Origin: Nonomuraea sp. SBT364
GTDB taxonomy: Bacteria; Actinomycetota; Actinomycetes; Streptosporangiales; Streptosporangiaceae
Length of the DNA stretch: 64,000 nt
Direction of reading: 5' to 3'
Assembly: GCF_001083785.1 (NCBI RefSeq)
Contig: NZ_LAVL01000010.1
Span: forward strand, 1 to 64,000
Shown here: positions 33,811 through 41,188 of the stretch, in pieces
Layout: the number at the start of each line of letters is the position of its first letter
Numbering within the stretch: the first letter of the stretch is position 1
The notes under the pieces: model-generated
The model's database searches: none
Seen by the model: the letters and a program-made list of their open reading frames with translations, nothing else
What the model was told of the DNA's origin: nothing
Program-made: the position numbers and the translations under genes

Positions 33811-34959
33811 TCAGCCGTACGTCTCCTCGGCCAGCTCCTGGCCCCTCAGGACCGGCCGGTGCGTCTCCAGCCAGCCCCGGTCGTTGTCCGCCAGCCACTC
33901 CGAGTCCTTGGGCCTCGTCTCCACGTTGCGCACGCGCAGGCGGAACTCGGCGAGGCTCTCGTCGGTCACCATCAGGCCCGGCAGATCCTGCTTGATGCGC
34001 TTGGGCATCAGGCGGTAGACGTCGAAGAGCTCCTCGTTCGCCTTCGCGAGGAAGCTCCCGGTCCGGCTGTCGGCTGTGCCGCCGAGATCCCAGAACTCGT
34101 CCCAGCCGCCCCGATCCGGGTCGGCCAGCCGCTGGAAGTTCTCCCGGCACCAGTGGGCGACCTGCTCGAACCTCAGGGTCGCGGTGTTCAGACCGGCGGT
34201 CAGGGCGGCCAGGGCGGTCGCGTTCGCGTAGATCTGCCGCAGCGCGGTCTGCGCCATGTCGGCGGCCTCGCCGTACCAGGGCGCGTCGCGCAGGTCCTGC
34301 GCCCGGCCCATCAGCTTGTTGGCCAGCTCCACCAGGGACTCCGGCATCTGGTCATAGGGCCCGGGGCCGGAGCCGTCGCCGTACGGCAAGGCGGTGAGGT
34401 CCTCCTTCACCCTGGCCGCGGTCATGTTGCCCACGCCGTAGTCGATCGAGCCGGGGAGCTCCAGCGAGATGCCGCCGTTGGGGTAGAGGGTGCTCAGCGC
34501 CGGCAGCACGCTGCTGGGAGCGTCGCCGGGGATCATCCCGACGAGCCGATCGTCGAGCCGGCCCAGGGGGATGTCGCCGAGCTTCGGCTTGTCCGCGAGG
34601 TCGTAGCGGGTGCAGGCCCGCTCGATCAGGAGGCCGGCCATGCCGATCTCGGCGTGCAGATCGGCCCAGAAATGCGCCACCGTGGTGGTGGCGTATCCGA
34701 GCTGCCTGCCGAGCTCGCGCGGCAGGGCCCAGTGCATCTCGCCGTAGACGAACGGGCCGGCGTGGTGGAGGTGGGCGAACTTGCTGACGTCGATGGCCGC
34801 ATCGACCAGCTTGCCCGCGACGGCCTTCACGCCCCGGCGATCGATCTCGAACCCGCCCGTGTGATGCTCGGCCCCGAGCCCCGGCCAGTATCCGGGGACA
34901 TCCGGCTCCGTCTCCCACCGGGACCACTGGTCAGCGGGCGTCGGTTCCGGCTCACGCAT
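33811..34959 (-). CDS. Hypothetical WXG100-like/ESX-related protein
   Basis: A protein of about 382 residues (MREPEPTPADQWSRWE onward) of no family I can name. The middle region is strongly helical (ADMAQTALRQIYANATALAALTAGLNTATLRFEQVA), like helices of WXG100/PPE-type secreted proteins, and it has WYGEAA close by. No signal peptide or membrane segment is seen. An in-frame ATG at 34974 is an alternative start. It is tail to tail with the CU044_5270 gene. A role in type VII secretion would be speculation. Confidence 0.65.
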   Translation of the reverse strand: MREPEPTPADQWSRWETEPDVPGYWPGLGAEHHTGGFEIDRRGVKAVAGKLVDAAIDVSKFAHLHHAGPFVYGEMHWALPRELGRQLGYATTTVAHFWADLHAEIGMAGLLIERACTRYDLADKPKLGDIPLGRLDDRLVGMIPGDAPSSVLPALSTLYPNGGISLELPGSIDYGVGNMTAARVKEDLTALPYGDGSGPGPYDQMPESLVELANKLMGRAQDLRDAPWYGEAADMAQTALRQIYANATALAALTAGLNTATLRFEQVAHWCRENFQRLADPDRGGWDEFWDLGGTADSRTGSFLAKANEELFDVYRLMPKRIKQDLPGLMVTDESLAEFRLRVRNVETRPKDSEWLADNDRGWLETHRPVLRGQELAEETYG

Positions 34960-35134
34960 CGATACTCCGATCATCGGGGGGTGCCCCACCCTACGAAGAT
35001 CCCTTGGCGGCTCGCAACGGCAGGCCCGCACGGCACCGGAACCCCGGCGAGGCCCGGACATACTCCCGGCATACCGCCCGTCCGTAGCGTCTGTCGCGGT
35101 AGCTCAGAGCAACGGAAACGGAGTACCTGGAATC

Positions 35135-35503
35135 ATGCGGAAATCAGCCGGAATCGCCGTTCTCGCACTCACGATGGGCCTGCTGGCGGCCCAGCCGGCG
35201 AGCGCCGGCACGACCCAGGCAGCGGCAGCGTGCCACCTGAACCCCGGCATTCCACTCAAGTCCGGCCCCGCTCGCGTCGAGGGCGCGGGCGGAGTGACCG
35301 GCACCTGCGGGCAGACCACCCTGAAGCTCCAGCGCGAGCGGTGGTGGGGCTGGGAGACCCTGGCCCAGGACACCTGGAAGGCCACGTCCGGATCCCGCGC
35401 GACGGTCAACGCCAAGTGCAGCGGCACCGCCGCGTGGCGCGTCTACATGTACTCGGACAGCGCGGGCGGCGCCACGAACAGCAGCCGCACCATCAGCTGC
35501 TGA
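35135..35503 (+). CDS. Small secreted cysteine-containing protein
   Basis: A 122-residue protein with a clear signal peptide (RKSAGIAVLALTMGLLAAQPASA). The mature part is about 98 residues, beta-rich, with four cysteines (ACHLNPG, GTCGQT, AKCSGT and the final ISC) that could make two disulfides. It has a WWGWETLAQDTW aromatic patch. Similar small exported proteins of unknown role are common in actinomycetes. It stands alone with gaps on both sides. Confidence 0.75.
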   Translation: MRKSAGIAVLALTMGLLAAQPASAGTTQAAAACHLNPGIPLKSGPARVEGAGGVTGTCGQTTLKLQRERWWGWETLAQDTWKATSGSRATVNAKCSGTAAWRVYMYSDSAGGATNSSRTISC

Positions 35504-35544
35504 ACCGGGCCCGGAGAAGCACCGCCTGAGCGCTCCGACCGGAG

Positions 35545-36189
35545 TCATCGCACCGGCTGGTCGCGCCACCGCCGGATGGCCCATTCGGCGACGAGCAGAT
35601 TGATCACCCACCCGGCACCCACGAGCAACGCCCTGGCGACGTCACCCGGAGTCCCCGCGACGCCGACCCAGACCCCAAGAGTGAACGCCTGGGTGCCGGC
35701 CCCCACACCGATGGCATAACCACGGATCATCCAGGCCCGGTGCCGGACGACGTCCCGCCGCCGGATCGCGGCGAACCCGAGCACGATCGAAACGGCCATC
35801 GCCGCGCCGAACACGACCCTGAGGCCGAAAAGCAGGCCGCCGTCCCCGGAACGGTCGGAGAGCAGCGTCATCCACAGCCCGGTGAGCGCCGCGAGCATCC
35901 CACAGCCGACGAGCAGGCGCCCGGCCCTCCGATGCCAGCCCTTCCGCCGCAGCCGGGGAACGAACTGAAAGGCCCCCAGAACGCTGTACGCGATCGCACA
36001 GAGAATGTGCGTCACCAGAGGCACCGGCGTCCCGGAGGCCGCGCTCTCCGGCATGACCACAGAACCGCCGGCCAGCTCGGTCATCCGCATGCCGCCGGCG
36101 ACCACGGGAACGAGACTCAGCCCGATCAACCCCGCAGCCACCCGCCCCCCGCCCCGGACGGGCCGTACCGCTGTCTTCTCATCGGTCAT
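35545..36189 (-). CDS. DUF2306 membrane protein
   Basis: The ATG at 36189 gives 214 residues with about six membrane helices. The family pattern is seen in HILCAIAYSVLGAFQFVPRLRRKGWHRRAGRLL and in RRRDVVRHRAWMIRGYAIGVGAGTQAF, with conserved histidines in or near membrane segments that could bind haem or metal. DUF2306 proteins are of unknown function. A longer frame upstream is low-complexity and not used. It is separate from the neighbouring membrane gene by 125 bp. Confidence 0.83.
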   Translation of the reverse strand: MTDEKTAVRPVRGGGRVAAGLIGLSLVPVVAGGMRMTELAGGSVVMPESAASGTPVPLVTHILCAIAYSVLGAFQFVPRLRRKGWHRRAGRLLVGCGMLAALTGLWMTLLSDRSGDGGLLFGLRVVFGAAMAVSIVLGFAAIRRRDVVRHRAWMIRGYAIGVGAGTQAFTLGVWVGVAGTPGDVARALLVGAGWVINLLVAEWAIRRWRDQPVR

Positions 36190-36314
36190 GCTCTGATGGT
36201 GACGGCCGGCACCGGGACATTTCGTCCACCGGAAAGCCCGTCCCGGACAGGCCGAAGGTGCACCCACCGGCCATACTTTCGGCTGACGCCGCGGTGCCGG
36301 ACATCGTCCTCCGG

Positions 36315-36938
36315 TCACCCACCGCGCAGCCATCTCCAGCCCAGTACCCCGTACCACACCATGATCGGCGCGTGCAGCACGTACCCGAGCTGCTCCAACG
36401 CCACCGACGGGCCCCCGGCACCGGTCGTCCACGGAAGCGCGACCGAGACCAGCCCGGAGACCACGGCGAACACCCCCGCGCGGCGGAGCCACACGGGCAT
36501 CGGAACCCCGGCCGCGGCGGCGACGGTGGCCGCGACCCACAGCAGCCCGGCCAGGTTGACCATCCACTTGGCGGTGAGAAGCACCGCCCCGGCCGCGTCC
36601 GCGCTTTCCAGCTGGGTCAGCGCCAGATTCCCCGCATCATGGAGCAGACCCGCCAGCCCGGCCGCGGCCAGCAGCCCTCCGGCCAGCGACTGCCCGCGCC
36701 CTCCGGCGGCCACGACCAGCCCCGCGGCGGTCAGCGCGAGCCAGCCCAGCACGTCGAAGGCCAGCTCGGCCAGATGCAACCCGACGTTCGCCCGCACCGC
36801 CGCCAGCGCTGCCCCGGGCTCGGACGGATTCAGGGTAAGCCCCGATGGCACCACCAGGGCCACAGCGGCGACCATGGCAACCAGCGAACTCAGCAGCAGG
36901 ACACCGGCGAGCCGGGCCCCGGGATTCGAATCGGTCAT
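36315..36938 (-). CDS. Multi-pass membrane protein, probable MerR target
   Basis: A 207-residue hydrophobic protein with about six predicted helices (ARLAGVLLLSSLVAMVAAVALVV; FDVLGWLALTAAGLVVAAGG; GLLHDAGNLALTQLES). It resembles DUF4386-type proteins in length and topology, but I cannot confirm the family. It is divergent from a MerR-family regulator, and the spacer between them contains a MerR-type dyad, so it may be an inducible membrane protein responding to a small molecule. Confidence 0.75.
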   Translation of the reverse strand: MTDSNPGARLAGVLLLSSLVAMVAAVALVVPSGLTLNPSEPGAALAAVRANVGLHLAELAFDVLGWLALTAAGLVVAAGGRGQSLAGGLLAAAGLAGLLHDAGNLALTQLESADAAGAVLLTAKWMVNLAGLLWVAATVAAAAGVPMPVWLRRAGVFAVVSGLVSVALPWTTGAGGPSVALEQLGYVLHAPIMVWYGVLGWRWLRGG

Positions 36939-36954
36939 GAACGGCGACGGTAGA

Positions 36955-36978
36955 ACCCTGACACAGGGACAAGGTCAA
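36955..36978. promoter_or_regulatory. Candidate MerR-type operator-promoter
   Basis: On the minus strand the sequence reads TTGACC (-35, 36978-36973) followed by an extended spacer that carries the dyad CCCTG-TGT-CAGGG. Elongated 19-20 bp spacers containing a dyad are the hallmark of promoters activated by MerR proteins. A MerR gene lies 15 bp away in the opposite direction. The -10 hexamer is poor, so the exact promoter is uncertain. Confidence 0.45.
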
Positions 36979-36992
36979 CACGAGAGGTCGAG

Positions 36993-37739
36993 ATGTGGCG
37001 GATCGGACAACTCGCACGCATGACCGGCGTCTCGGAACGCGCCCTGCGTCACTACGACAAGCTCGGCCTGCTCAAACCCGCCGCGACAGATCGCATGACC
37101 GGCTACCGCTGGTACGGCGTGCCGGAACTGTCCCGCCTCGAACGCATCCGCGCCCTCCAGCGCCTCGGCCTGCCGTTGCGCCACATCGCCGACCTCCTGG
37201 CCGCCCCCGAGGCGCAGGTGCGCCAGGCCGTGACCGAGAACTTGGCGTCCCTCCGGCGCGACATCGCGACCCTCACCGCGACCGCGGCCCACGCCGAGGA
37301 CCACCTCGCGACCCCGATGTCGATCCTGCCCCAGTCGGCCACAGTGGGCCCGCGCCACCTCCGCGTCCGCCACCTGACCCTCCACCGCCCCGCCGACCTG
37401 GCCGTCCACTGCCCGGACCCGCCCGCGACCCTGCTGACCTGGCTCCAGAGCCACCCGACGGGACCCTTCACCGCAGCGGTGACCACGGACGGCGGCACCC
37501 GGCTCACCTTGCCCGCCCGCTCGGTCGTCCGCGCCGTAGTCCCGGAGAGCACGGGCGTGGTCCGAGCGGGGCAGGAGCTGTTCGGCTGGCTGGACCGTCA
37601 CGGGCTGGACATCATCGGGCCGAACACGGAAGAGCACCTCATGGACGGCGACGGCGCCCGCGCCACGCTCCTGGAAATCTCCGTAGGCCCGCACCCGGAC
37701 CGTCACCGAGGAAGGCCTGAGCCATCCACGGACCGCTGA
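36993..37739 (+). CDS. MerR family transcriptional regulator
   Basis: A 248-residue regulator with an N-terminal MerR winged helix-turn-helix (WRIGQLARMTGVSERALRHYDKLGLLKP; YRWYGVPELSRLERIRALQRLGLPL). A dimerising helix follows (residues 80-110). The C-terminal domain (about 125-240) resembles GyrI-like or other ligand-sensing domains of multidrug-binding MerR proteins such as BmrR. It lacks metal-binding cysteines, so a drug-like or organic effector is more likely. It probably controls the divergent membrane protein and itself. Confidence 0.9.
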   Translation: MWRIGQLARMTGVSERALRHYDKLGLLKPAATDRMTGYRWYGVPELSRLERIRALQRLGLPLRHIADLLAAPEAQVRQAVTENLASLRRDIATLTATAAHAEDHLATPMSILPQSATVGPRHLRVRHLTLHRPADLAVHCPDPPATLLTWLQSHPTGPFTAAVTTDGGTRLTLPARSVVRAVVPESTGVVRAGQELFGWLDRHGLDIIGPNTEEHLMDGDGARATLLEISVGPHPDRHRGRPEPSTDR

Positions 37740-37898
37740 CACGTGGCGGCGACGTCGCCGGCCGGCGCCACCCGCATCCGACGGCGTCGGCAGCGCGCAC
37801 GCTCAACTCCAGACGTTCCGTACGCGCGTGGCTCATGATCTACACCGGGCAGGCGACTCCCGTGCCGATCGCCCCGACGGAGGCAGACGAGTACTATC

Positions 37899-38516
37899 GT
37901 GACCACTATGGAAGACCGCCCCTCGCCCAGGGATTCCGACCTGTCACTTCTACGCGCCTCGGACAGCAACAGGGAGCAGATCGCCGCCGTGCTCGGCGAA
38001 GCGATGAGCACCGGCCAACTGAGCCACGAGGAGTACTCCGAACGCCTGGACAAGCTCTACCAGGCCAAAACCGTGGGAGAACTCCAACTCCTCGCCCACG
38101 ACCTCCAGACCGACCACCGCCGGCCGGCGATCGCGAACCTGGCCTCCAACCCGGCGGCCACGGACTCCACGCCCGAGAACGTCATTGCCATCTTCGGCGG
38201 CAGCGACCGCAAGGGCCGTTGGCGCGTCCGACGCCGAACCAAGGCGTTCGCCCTGTTCGGTGGCATTCGGTTGGACATGACCAATGCCGAGTTCGAGGCG
38301 AGGGAAGTCGAAGTCAAGATCATCGCGATCTTCGGCGGAGGCGAGATCATCGTGCCCGAGGGGATGGAGGTCCGCAGCCGGGGCGTCGGGATCTTCGGCG
38401 GTTTCGACGTACACGGCAGCCCGGACGTCGATCCGTCGGCGCCGGTGCTCGTGGTGAAGGGCCTGGCACTGTTCGGCGGGGTGACCGGCAAGTCACGGCA
38501 GCGGCCCAAGCGCTGA
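37899..38516 (+). CDS. DUF1707/LiaF-like domain protein
   Basis: A 205-residue protein. The N-terminal DUF1707 (SHOCT-like) domain spans about residues 15-70 (LRASDSNREQIAAVLGEAMSTGQLSHEEYSERLDK). The rest contains repeated short strands ending in FGG (VIAIFGGSDRKG, AFALFGGIRLD, IIAIFGGGEIIV, VGIFGGFDV, LALFGGV), the pattern of the LiaF C-terminal cell-wall-stress domain. No membrane helix is seen. Such proteins are thought to act in envelope-stress sensing, but the partner is not evident here. GTG at 37899 and ATG at 37908 are both possible starts. Confidence 0.85.
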   Translation: MTTMEDRPSPRDSDLSLLRASDSNREQIAAVLGEAMSTGQLSHEEYSERLDKLYQAKTVGELQLLAHDLQTDHRRPAIANLASNPAATDSTPENVIAIFGGSDRKGRWRVRRRTKAFALFGGIRLDMTNAEFEAREVEVKIIAIFGGGEIIVPEGMEVRSRGVGIFGGFDVHGSPDVDPSAPVLVVKGLALFGGVTGKSRQRPKR

Positions 38517-38865
38517 GCGACCCGGGACACCACGCAGCGTCGGGGACGACTCAGTTCCGGAGCCTCCCGCTCGGCCCTGAGCAGTCTCAGCTCAGACAGG
38601 TACCACCCGCACTGCTTTCCCACACAGTTCGCTCATGTCGTCCCCGTCAGACGTCAGCACGAGGGCCGGGCGTACCGCCTCCCGTGCGTACGCCGTCACC
38701 TGTTGGTCGGCCTCGCAGCACTTCACGAGCCCCTCGCGATCGAGCATGACGGTGCCCGCGCCACCCGTCCTCCTCATGGAGTTCAGGCGCCGACTTCACG
38801 GCGCGGTTCACTACCGGGAGTAGTAAGAGACCGGCCCCCGCTCCGCACGAGAGCCGGCCCGCACG
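38517..38865. other. Gap containing a PIN-like relic
   Basis: Between the DUF1707 gene and the msrA remnant there is no intact gene. Positions 38592-38777 hold a short open frame that looks like an internally deleted PIN-domain gene, described separately. Direct repeats of the type GAGA(G)CCGGCCC occur near 38827-38860. Confidence 0.5.
38592..38777 (-). pseudogene. Internally deleted PIN-domain (VapC-like) remnant
   Basis: The 61-residue frame begins like actinobacterial PIN toxins (VMLDREGLVKCCEADQQV) and ends like them (VLTSDGDDMSELCGKAV, then RVVPV), but the roughly 60-80 residues that normally lie between, including the central acidic residues, are absent. The acidic residue in LDRE and the TSDGDD motif are kept. 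It is best read as a decayed gene with an in-frame internal deletion. It could instead be a very small real protein, though it cannot form a complete PIN active site. It follows the original end of msrA. Confidence 0.5.
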
Positions 38866-38964
38866 CTACGCGTCGCCGGAGGTCAGGCCGACCGGGCAGG
38901 CCACGCCCGTCCCGCCGATGCCGCAATAGCCGTCAGGCACCTTGAAAAGGTACTGCTGGTGGTA
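38866..38964 (-). pseudogene. msrA: Displaced 3' end of msrA (left junction)
   Basis: Read leftward from the attL core, this fragment encodes [18 protein letters not shown] followed by [14 protein letters not shown] and a stop. That is the C-terminus of a peptide methionine sulfoxide reductase A, with no start or body. It is the host's original msrA end, cut off by insertion of the element. The intact msrA at 48406-49065 ends with a very similar but not identical sequence ([14 protein letters not shown], ending in GEA), supplied from inside the element. Confidence 0.9.
38948..38964. repeat. attL core
   Basis: The 17-bp sequence AGGTACTGCTGGTGGTA is identical to the copy at the right junction. 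On the minus strand it encodes Tyr-His-Gln-Gln-Tyr of MsrA, a well-conserved stretch, which would make a stable target in many hosts. Sequences diverge immediately on both sides of the core. The true crossover for a serine integrase would be 2 bp within it. Confidence 0.85.
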
Positions 38965-38970
38965 GAACTT

Positions 38971-39002
38971 AACTCTCCGCAATAATCTATGCGAGGAGAG
39001 TT
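38971..39002. promoter_or_regulatory. Inverted repeat covering the integrase ribosome site
   Basis: AACTCTCC and GGAGAGTT form a perfect 8-bp inverted repeat around an AT-rich 16-base centre. The right arm contains the GGAG ribosome-binding site of the integrase, which begins at 39005. The hairpin could hide the ribosome site in the mRNA, or the repeat may be an operator. Either would keep integrase production low. Confidence 0.55.
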
Positions 39003-39004
39003 AC

Positions 39005-40513
39005 ATGACCGATGTCCCAGTCGTCTCTTACGCTCGCATTTCCGCTGACATTAGGCGGGATGAGCGCGGGGTGCAGGACCAGCACAACCTCAACCGGGAG
39101 ACGGCGGAACGGCAGGGGTGGACGGTCGTCCACGAGTACACGGACAACGACAAGTCAGCCGCGAAGGCCGACGTCGTACGCGACGAGTTCGAGGCCATGC
39201 TACGGGTCCTACGGGCTGGCGAACTGCCCGACGGTACGGCGGTGCAAGGCGTCGTGATCGTCGCCGAAGACCGTCTCGCTCGGCGTCCCGGCGACTACGA
39301 ACGCTTCGTCGAGGCGATCACGTACCAGGATGGGCGCGTGTTCGCGGACGCTCGCGGCACGAAGGACCTCTACAGCGAGGACACTGAGAGCATGGGGCTC
39401 TTCGGTGCGGTGATCTCCAAGATGGAGGTCCGCAAGATGCAGCGCCGGATGCGCCGCTCGCACCGCATGCGCGCCGAGCAAGGTCTACCAGTCGGCGGTA
39501 CGCGTCCCTTCGGCTGGAAGCCCGACCGTCTCACCCTCGACCCCGAGGAGGCACCTCTCGTACGAAAGGCGGTCCTGGATCTCATCGCAGGCCGGTCGCT
39601 CTACTCCATCACGAATGAGTGGCGCCGGGAGGGCGCGAAGACCTCGCTGGGCAACGAGTGGACTACTCCTTCGGTCAAACTCAACGTGCAGAACCCTCGC
39701 ATCTGTGGCTGGCGGGCGATCAACGGCGAACTCGTCCGGGACGCTGCGGGCAACCCCGCGGTCGGGCAGTGGGAGCCGATCGTGACTCCCGAACAGTGGA
39801 TGGCGGTCAAGAACATCTTCGACGCCCGCAGGGGCCACTACATCTACAGGGACGGACGCGTCGGCCACATCCTCACGCCCGATTTCCGTGAGCCGAACTA
39901 CCTGCTCACTGGCTTCCTTCGCTGCGGTCGCGCCAAGCCGGACGGTTCCCTCTGCAACGCCTCGCTGCGTGTCACCCACAGCAAGGATTGTGTCCAGCAC
40001 ATGTACATCTGCCCCGGCAAGACCGTCGGCGGCTGCGGCGGTCTCGGGCGGCGCGGTGACATGGTCGATCTCTTCATCTCGGAGGCGGTCCTCGCGAAGC
40101 TGGAGCAGGTCCAACTTGCCGCATCCGCTCGCCCTGCCGAGTGGGCGGGTCAGGCAGAGTACGAGGGCGCAAAAACCCGTCTGGAAGAGCTGCGCATGCA
40201 GTGGACGGCGGGCAACATCACGAACGAACTGTTCTTCTCGACGGCTCCGGACCTTGAGAAGCGGATCGCCCGCCTTCGTACCGAGGCCCAGGGCTTCACC
40301 GCCGCCGCGCAACGCCGCCAAGCCCGCTCGGACACCGACGTCACCGAGATCCGACGGCGCTGGTATCTACCGGAGGAGGACGATGGGCTGCCCCTCACCA
40401 TCAAGCGGTCCTACATCCGTGAAGCCCTCCTGGCAGTGATCATTTACCCCTCCGGCAAGGGGCGCAGGAAGTTCAACCCCGACCTGCTTGAGCCGATCTG
40501 GCGGGAAGGCTGA
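39005..40513 (+). CDS. int: Large serine recombinase (integrase)
   Basis: A 502-residue large serine recombinase. The resolvase-type catalytic domain spans residues 1-150 with nucleophile Ser13 in VVSYARISADIRRDE and the arginines of RLARRPGDYERFVEAI. The recombinase domain follows at about 160-270 (LPVGGTRPFGWK). A zinc ribbon (LLTGFLRCGRAKPDGSLCN ... MYICPGKTVGGCGG) lies at about 298-345, and a coiled-coil region near 370-440. It should join attP and attB within msrA. A separate directionality factor, not recognised here, would be needed for excision. A strong hairpin terminator follows. Confidence 0.95.
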   Translation: MTDVPVVSYARISADIRRDERGVQDQHNLNRETAERQGWTVVHEYTDNDKSAAKADVVRDEFEAMLRVLRAGELPDGTAVQGVVIVAEDRLARRPGDYERFVEAITYQDGRVFADARGTKDLYSEDTESMGLFGAVISKMEVRKMQRRMRRSHRMRAEQGLPVGGTRPFGWKPDRLTLDPEEAPLVRKAVLDLIAGRSLYSITNEWRREGAKTSLGNEWTTPSVKLNVQNPRICGWRAINGELVRDAAGNPAVGQWEPIVTPEQWMAVKNIFDARRGHYIYRDGRVGHILTPDFREPNYLLTGFLRCGRAKPDGSLCNASLRVTHSKDCVQHMYICPGKTVGGCGGLGRRGDMVDLFISEAVLAKLEQVQLAASARPAEWAGQAEYEGAKTRLEELRMQWTAGNITNELFFSTAPDLEKRIARLRTEAQGFTAAAQRRQARSDTDVTEIRRRWYLPEEDDGLPLTIKRSYIREALLAVIIYPSGKGRRKFNPDLLEPIWREG

Positions 40514-40539
40514 GCCGTCAGACGTCCAAGACGTCCCGA

Positions 40540-40574
40540 GAAGGCTGTCCCCTTACCCAAGGGCGACAGCCTTC
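40540..40574 (+). terminator. Hairpin terminator after integrase
   Basis: GAAGGCTGTC and GACAGCCTTC form a perfect 10-bp stem around a 15-base loop, followed by TTACTTT. It begins 27 bp after the integrase stop. This is among the clearest intrinsic terminators in the window. Confidence 0.8.
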
Positions 40575-41023
40575 TTACTTTGGCCCCCGAACTACCGGCA
40601 ACAGCAGGACTTCCACGGACTCAACCGGACACATATGGTCCTGGCCGGACGTCTGTGCACTGGCGGCCAAAGGAACTCTGACCTGCATGAACACGTTGAT
40701 CAAGTGGTACAACTGTACTCACCTCCAAGAGCCCACCGCCTCTCACAGCACGACCGCAGCGACAATCTCGGCGAATCACCTCACGGCGCATACACAAATC
40801 CGGGCAAACACTTCCCACGACCACCGATGACCCGTCGGATAGACCCGGCCCGACGGCAGGTGTCCACACAGAGCGCGCCATCCACCTTCTCGCCGCACTC
40901 CATTCCTGTTCTCTCGCTGCTGGCATCACCGCCGTAGGCCGTCTTCCGGCTGTTCTGGCGCTGGCGCCTGGTCGTGCTCGTCAGGTACGGCGGTGGCTCC
41001 CGATCCCGAGCTGAGGAGGCCAC
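40575..41023. other. Non-coding stretch between integrase and rep
   Basis: No convincing gene was found in these 449 bp; the open frames present lack family features and normal codon use. Near the middle are a TTGATCAA palindrome (40696-40703) and an inverted repeat GTACA-AC-TGTAC (40707-40718), side by side, which could be a promoter with operators for the replication genes. The attP or replication origin might also lie here. Confidence 0.45.
40696..40718. promoter_or_regulatory. Adjacent palindromes upstream of the rep genes
   Basis: TTGATCAA is immediately followed, after GTG, by GTACA-AC-TGTAC. The two symmetric sites within 23 bp, in a gene-free region upstream of the rep genes, suggest a regulator-binding site. 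No specific protein can be assigned. Confidence 0.4.
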
Positions 41024-41188
41024 CTGAACCAACCGAACGAGCTGTCTGCCCAGGAGTGGGGCAAGCAGCAAGCCGCCCGATCCCCCCGCTGGTCAGAAGA
41101 GAAATGGCAGCGCATCGCGACCGTGCTCGGCGTATGCGTCGCCCGCGAGACCCCGCCCGATGGCACCTCCGGGAAGGATGCCACTTGA
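41024..41188 (+). CDS. Small protein upstream of replication initiator
   Basis: A short frame of 54 residues reading NQPNELSAQEWGKQQ, then WSEEKWQRIATVLGV, ending in DGTSGKDAT. The WSxExWxRIAxLLG pattern matches what I recall of small proteins encoded just before Rep in actinomycete integrative elements. An upstream in-frame stop leaves CTG at 41024 as the only start after GAGGAGG (41013-41019), so initiation would be at an unusual codon. Its TGA overlaps the TTG start of rep. It may be an accessory replication protein; that role is inferred only from position. Confidence 0.55.
   Translation: MNQPNELSAQEWGKQQAARSPRWSEEKWQRIATVLGVCVARETPPDGTSGKDAT

Noticed and set aside
38827..38860. Possible terminator between PIN relic and msrA remnant
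   Set aside because: The GC-rich segments are direct rather than inverted repeats, so a stable stem is not supported.
40488..40937. Plus-strand frame of 149 codons after the integrase
   Set aside because: It runs through the integrase end and the terminator hairpin, and the translation has no family features or good start context.
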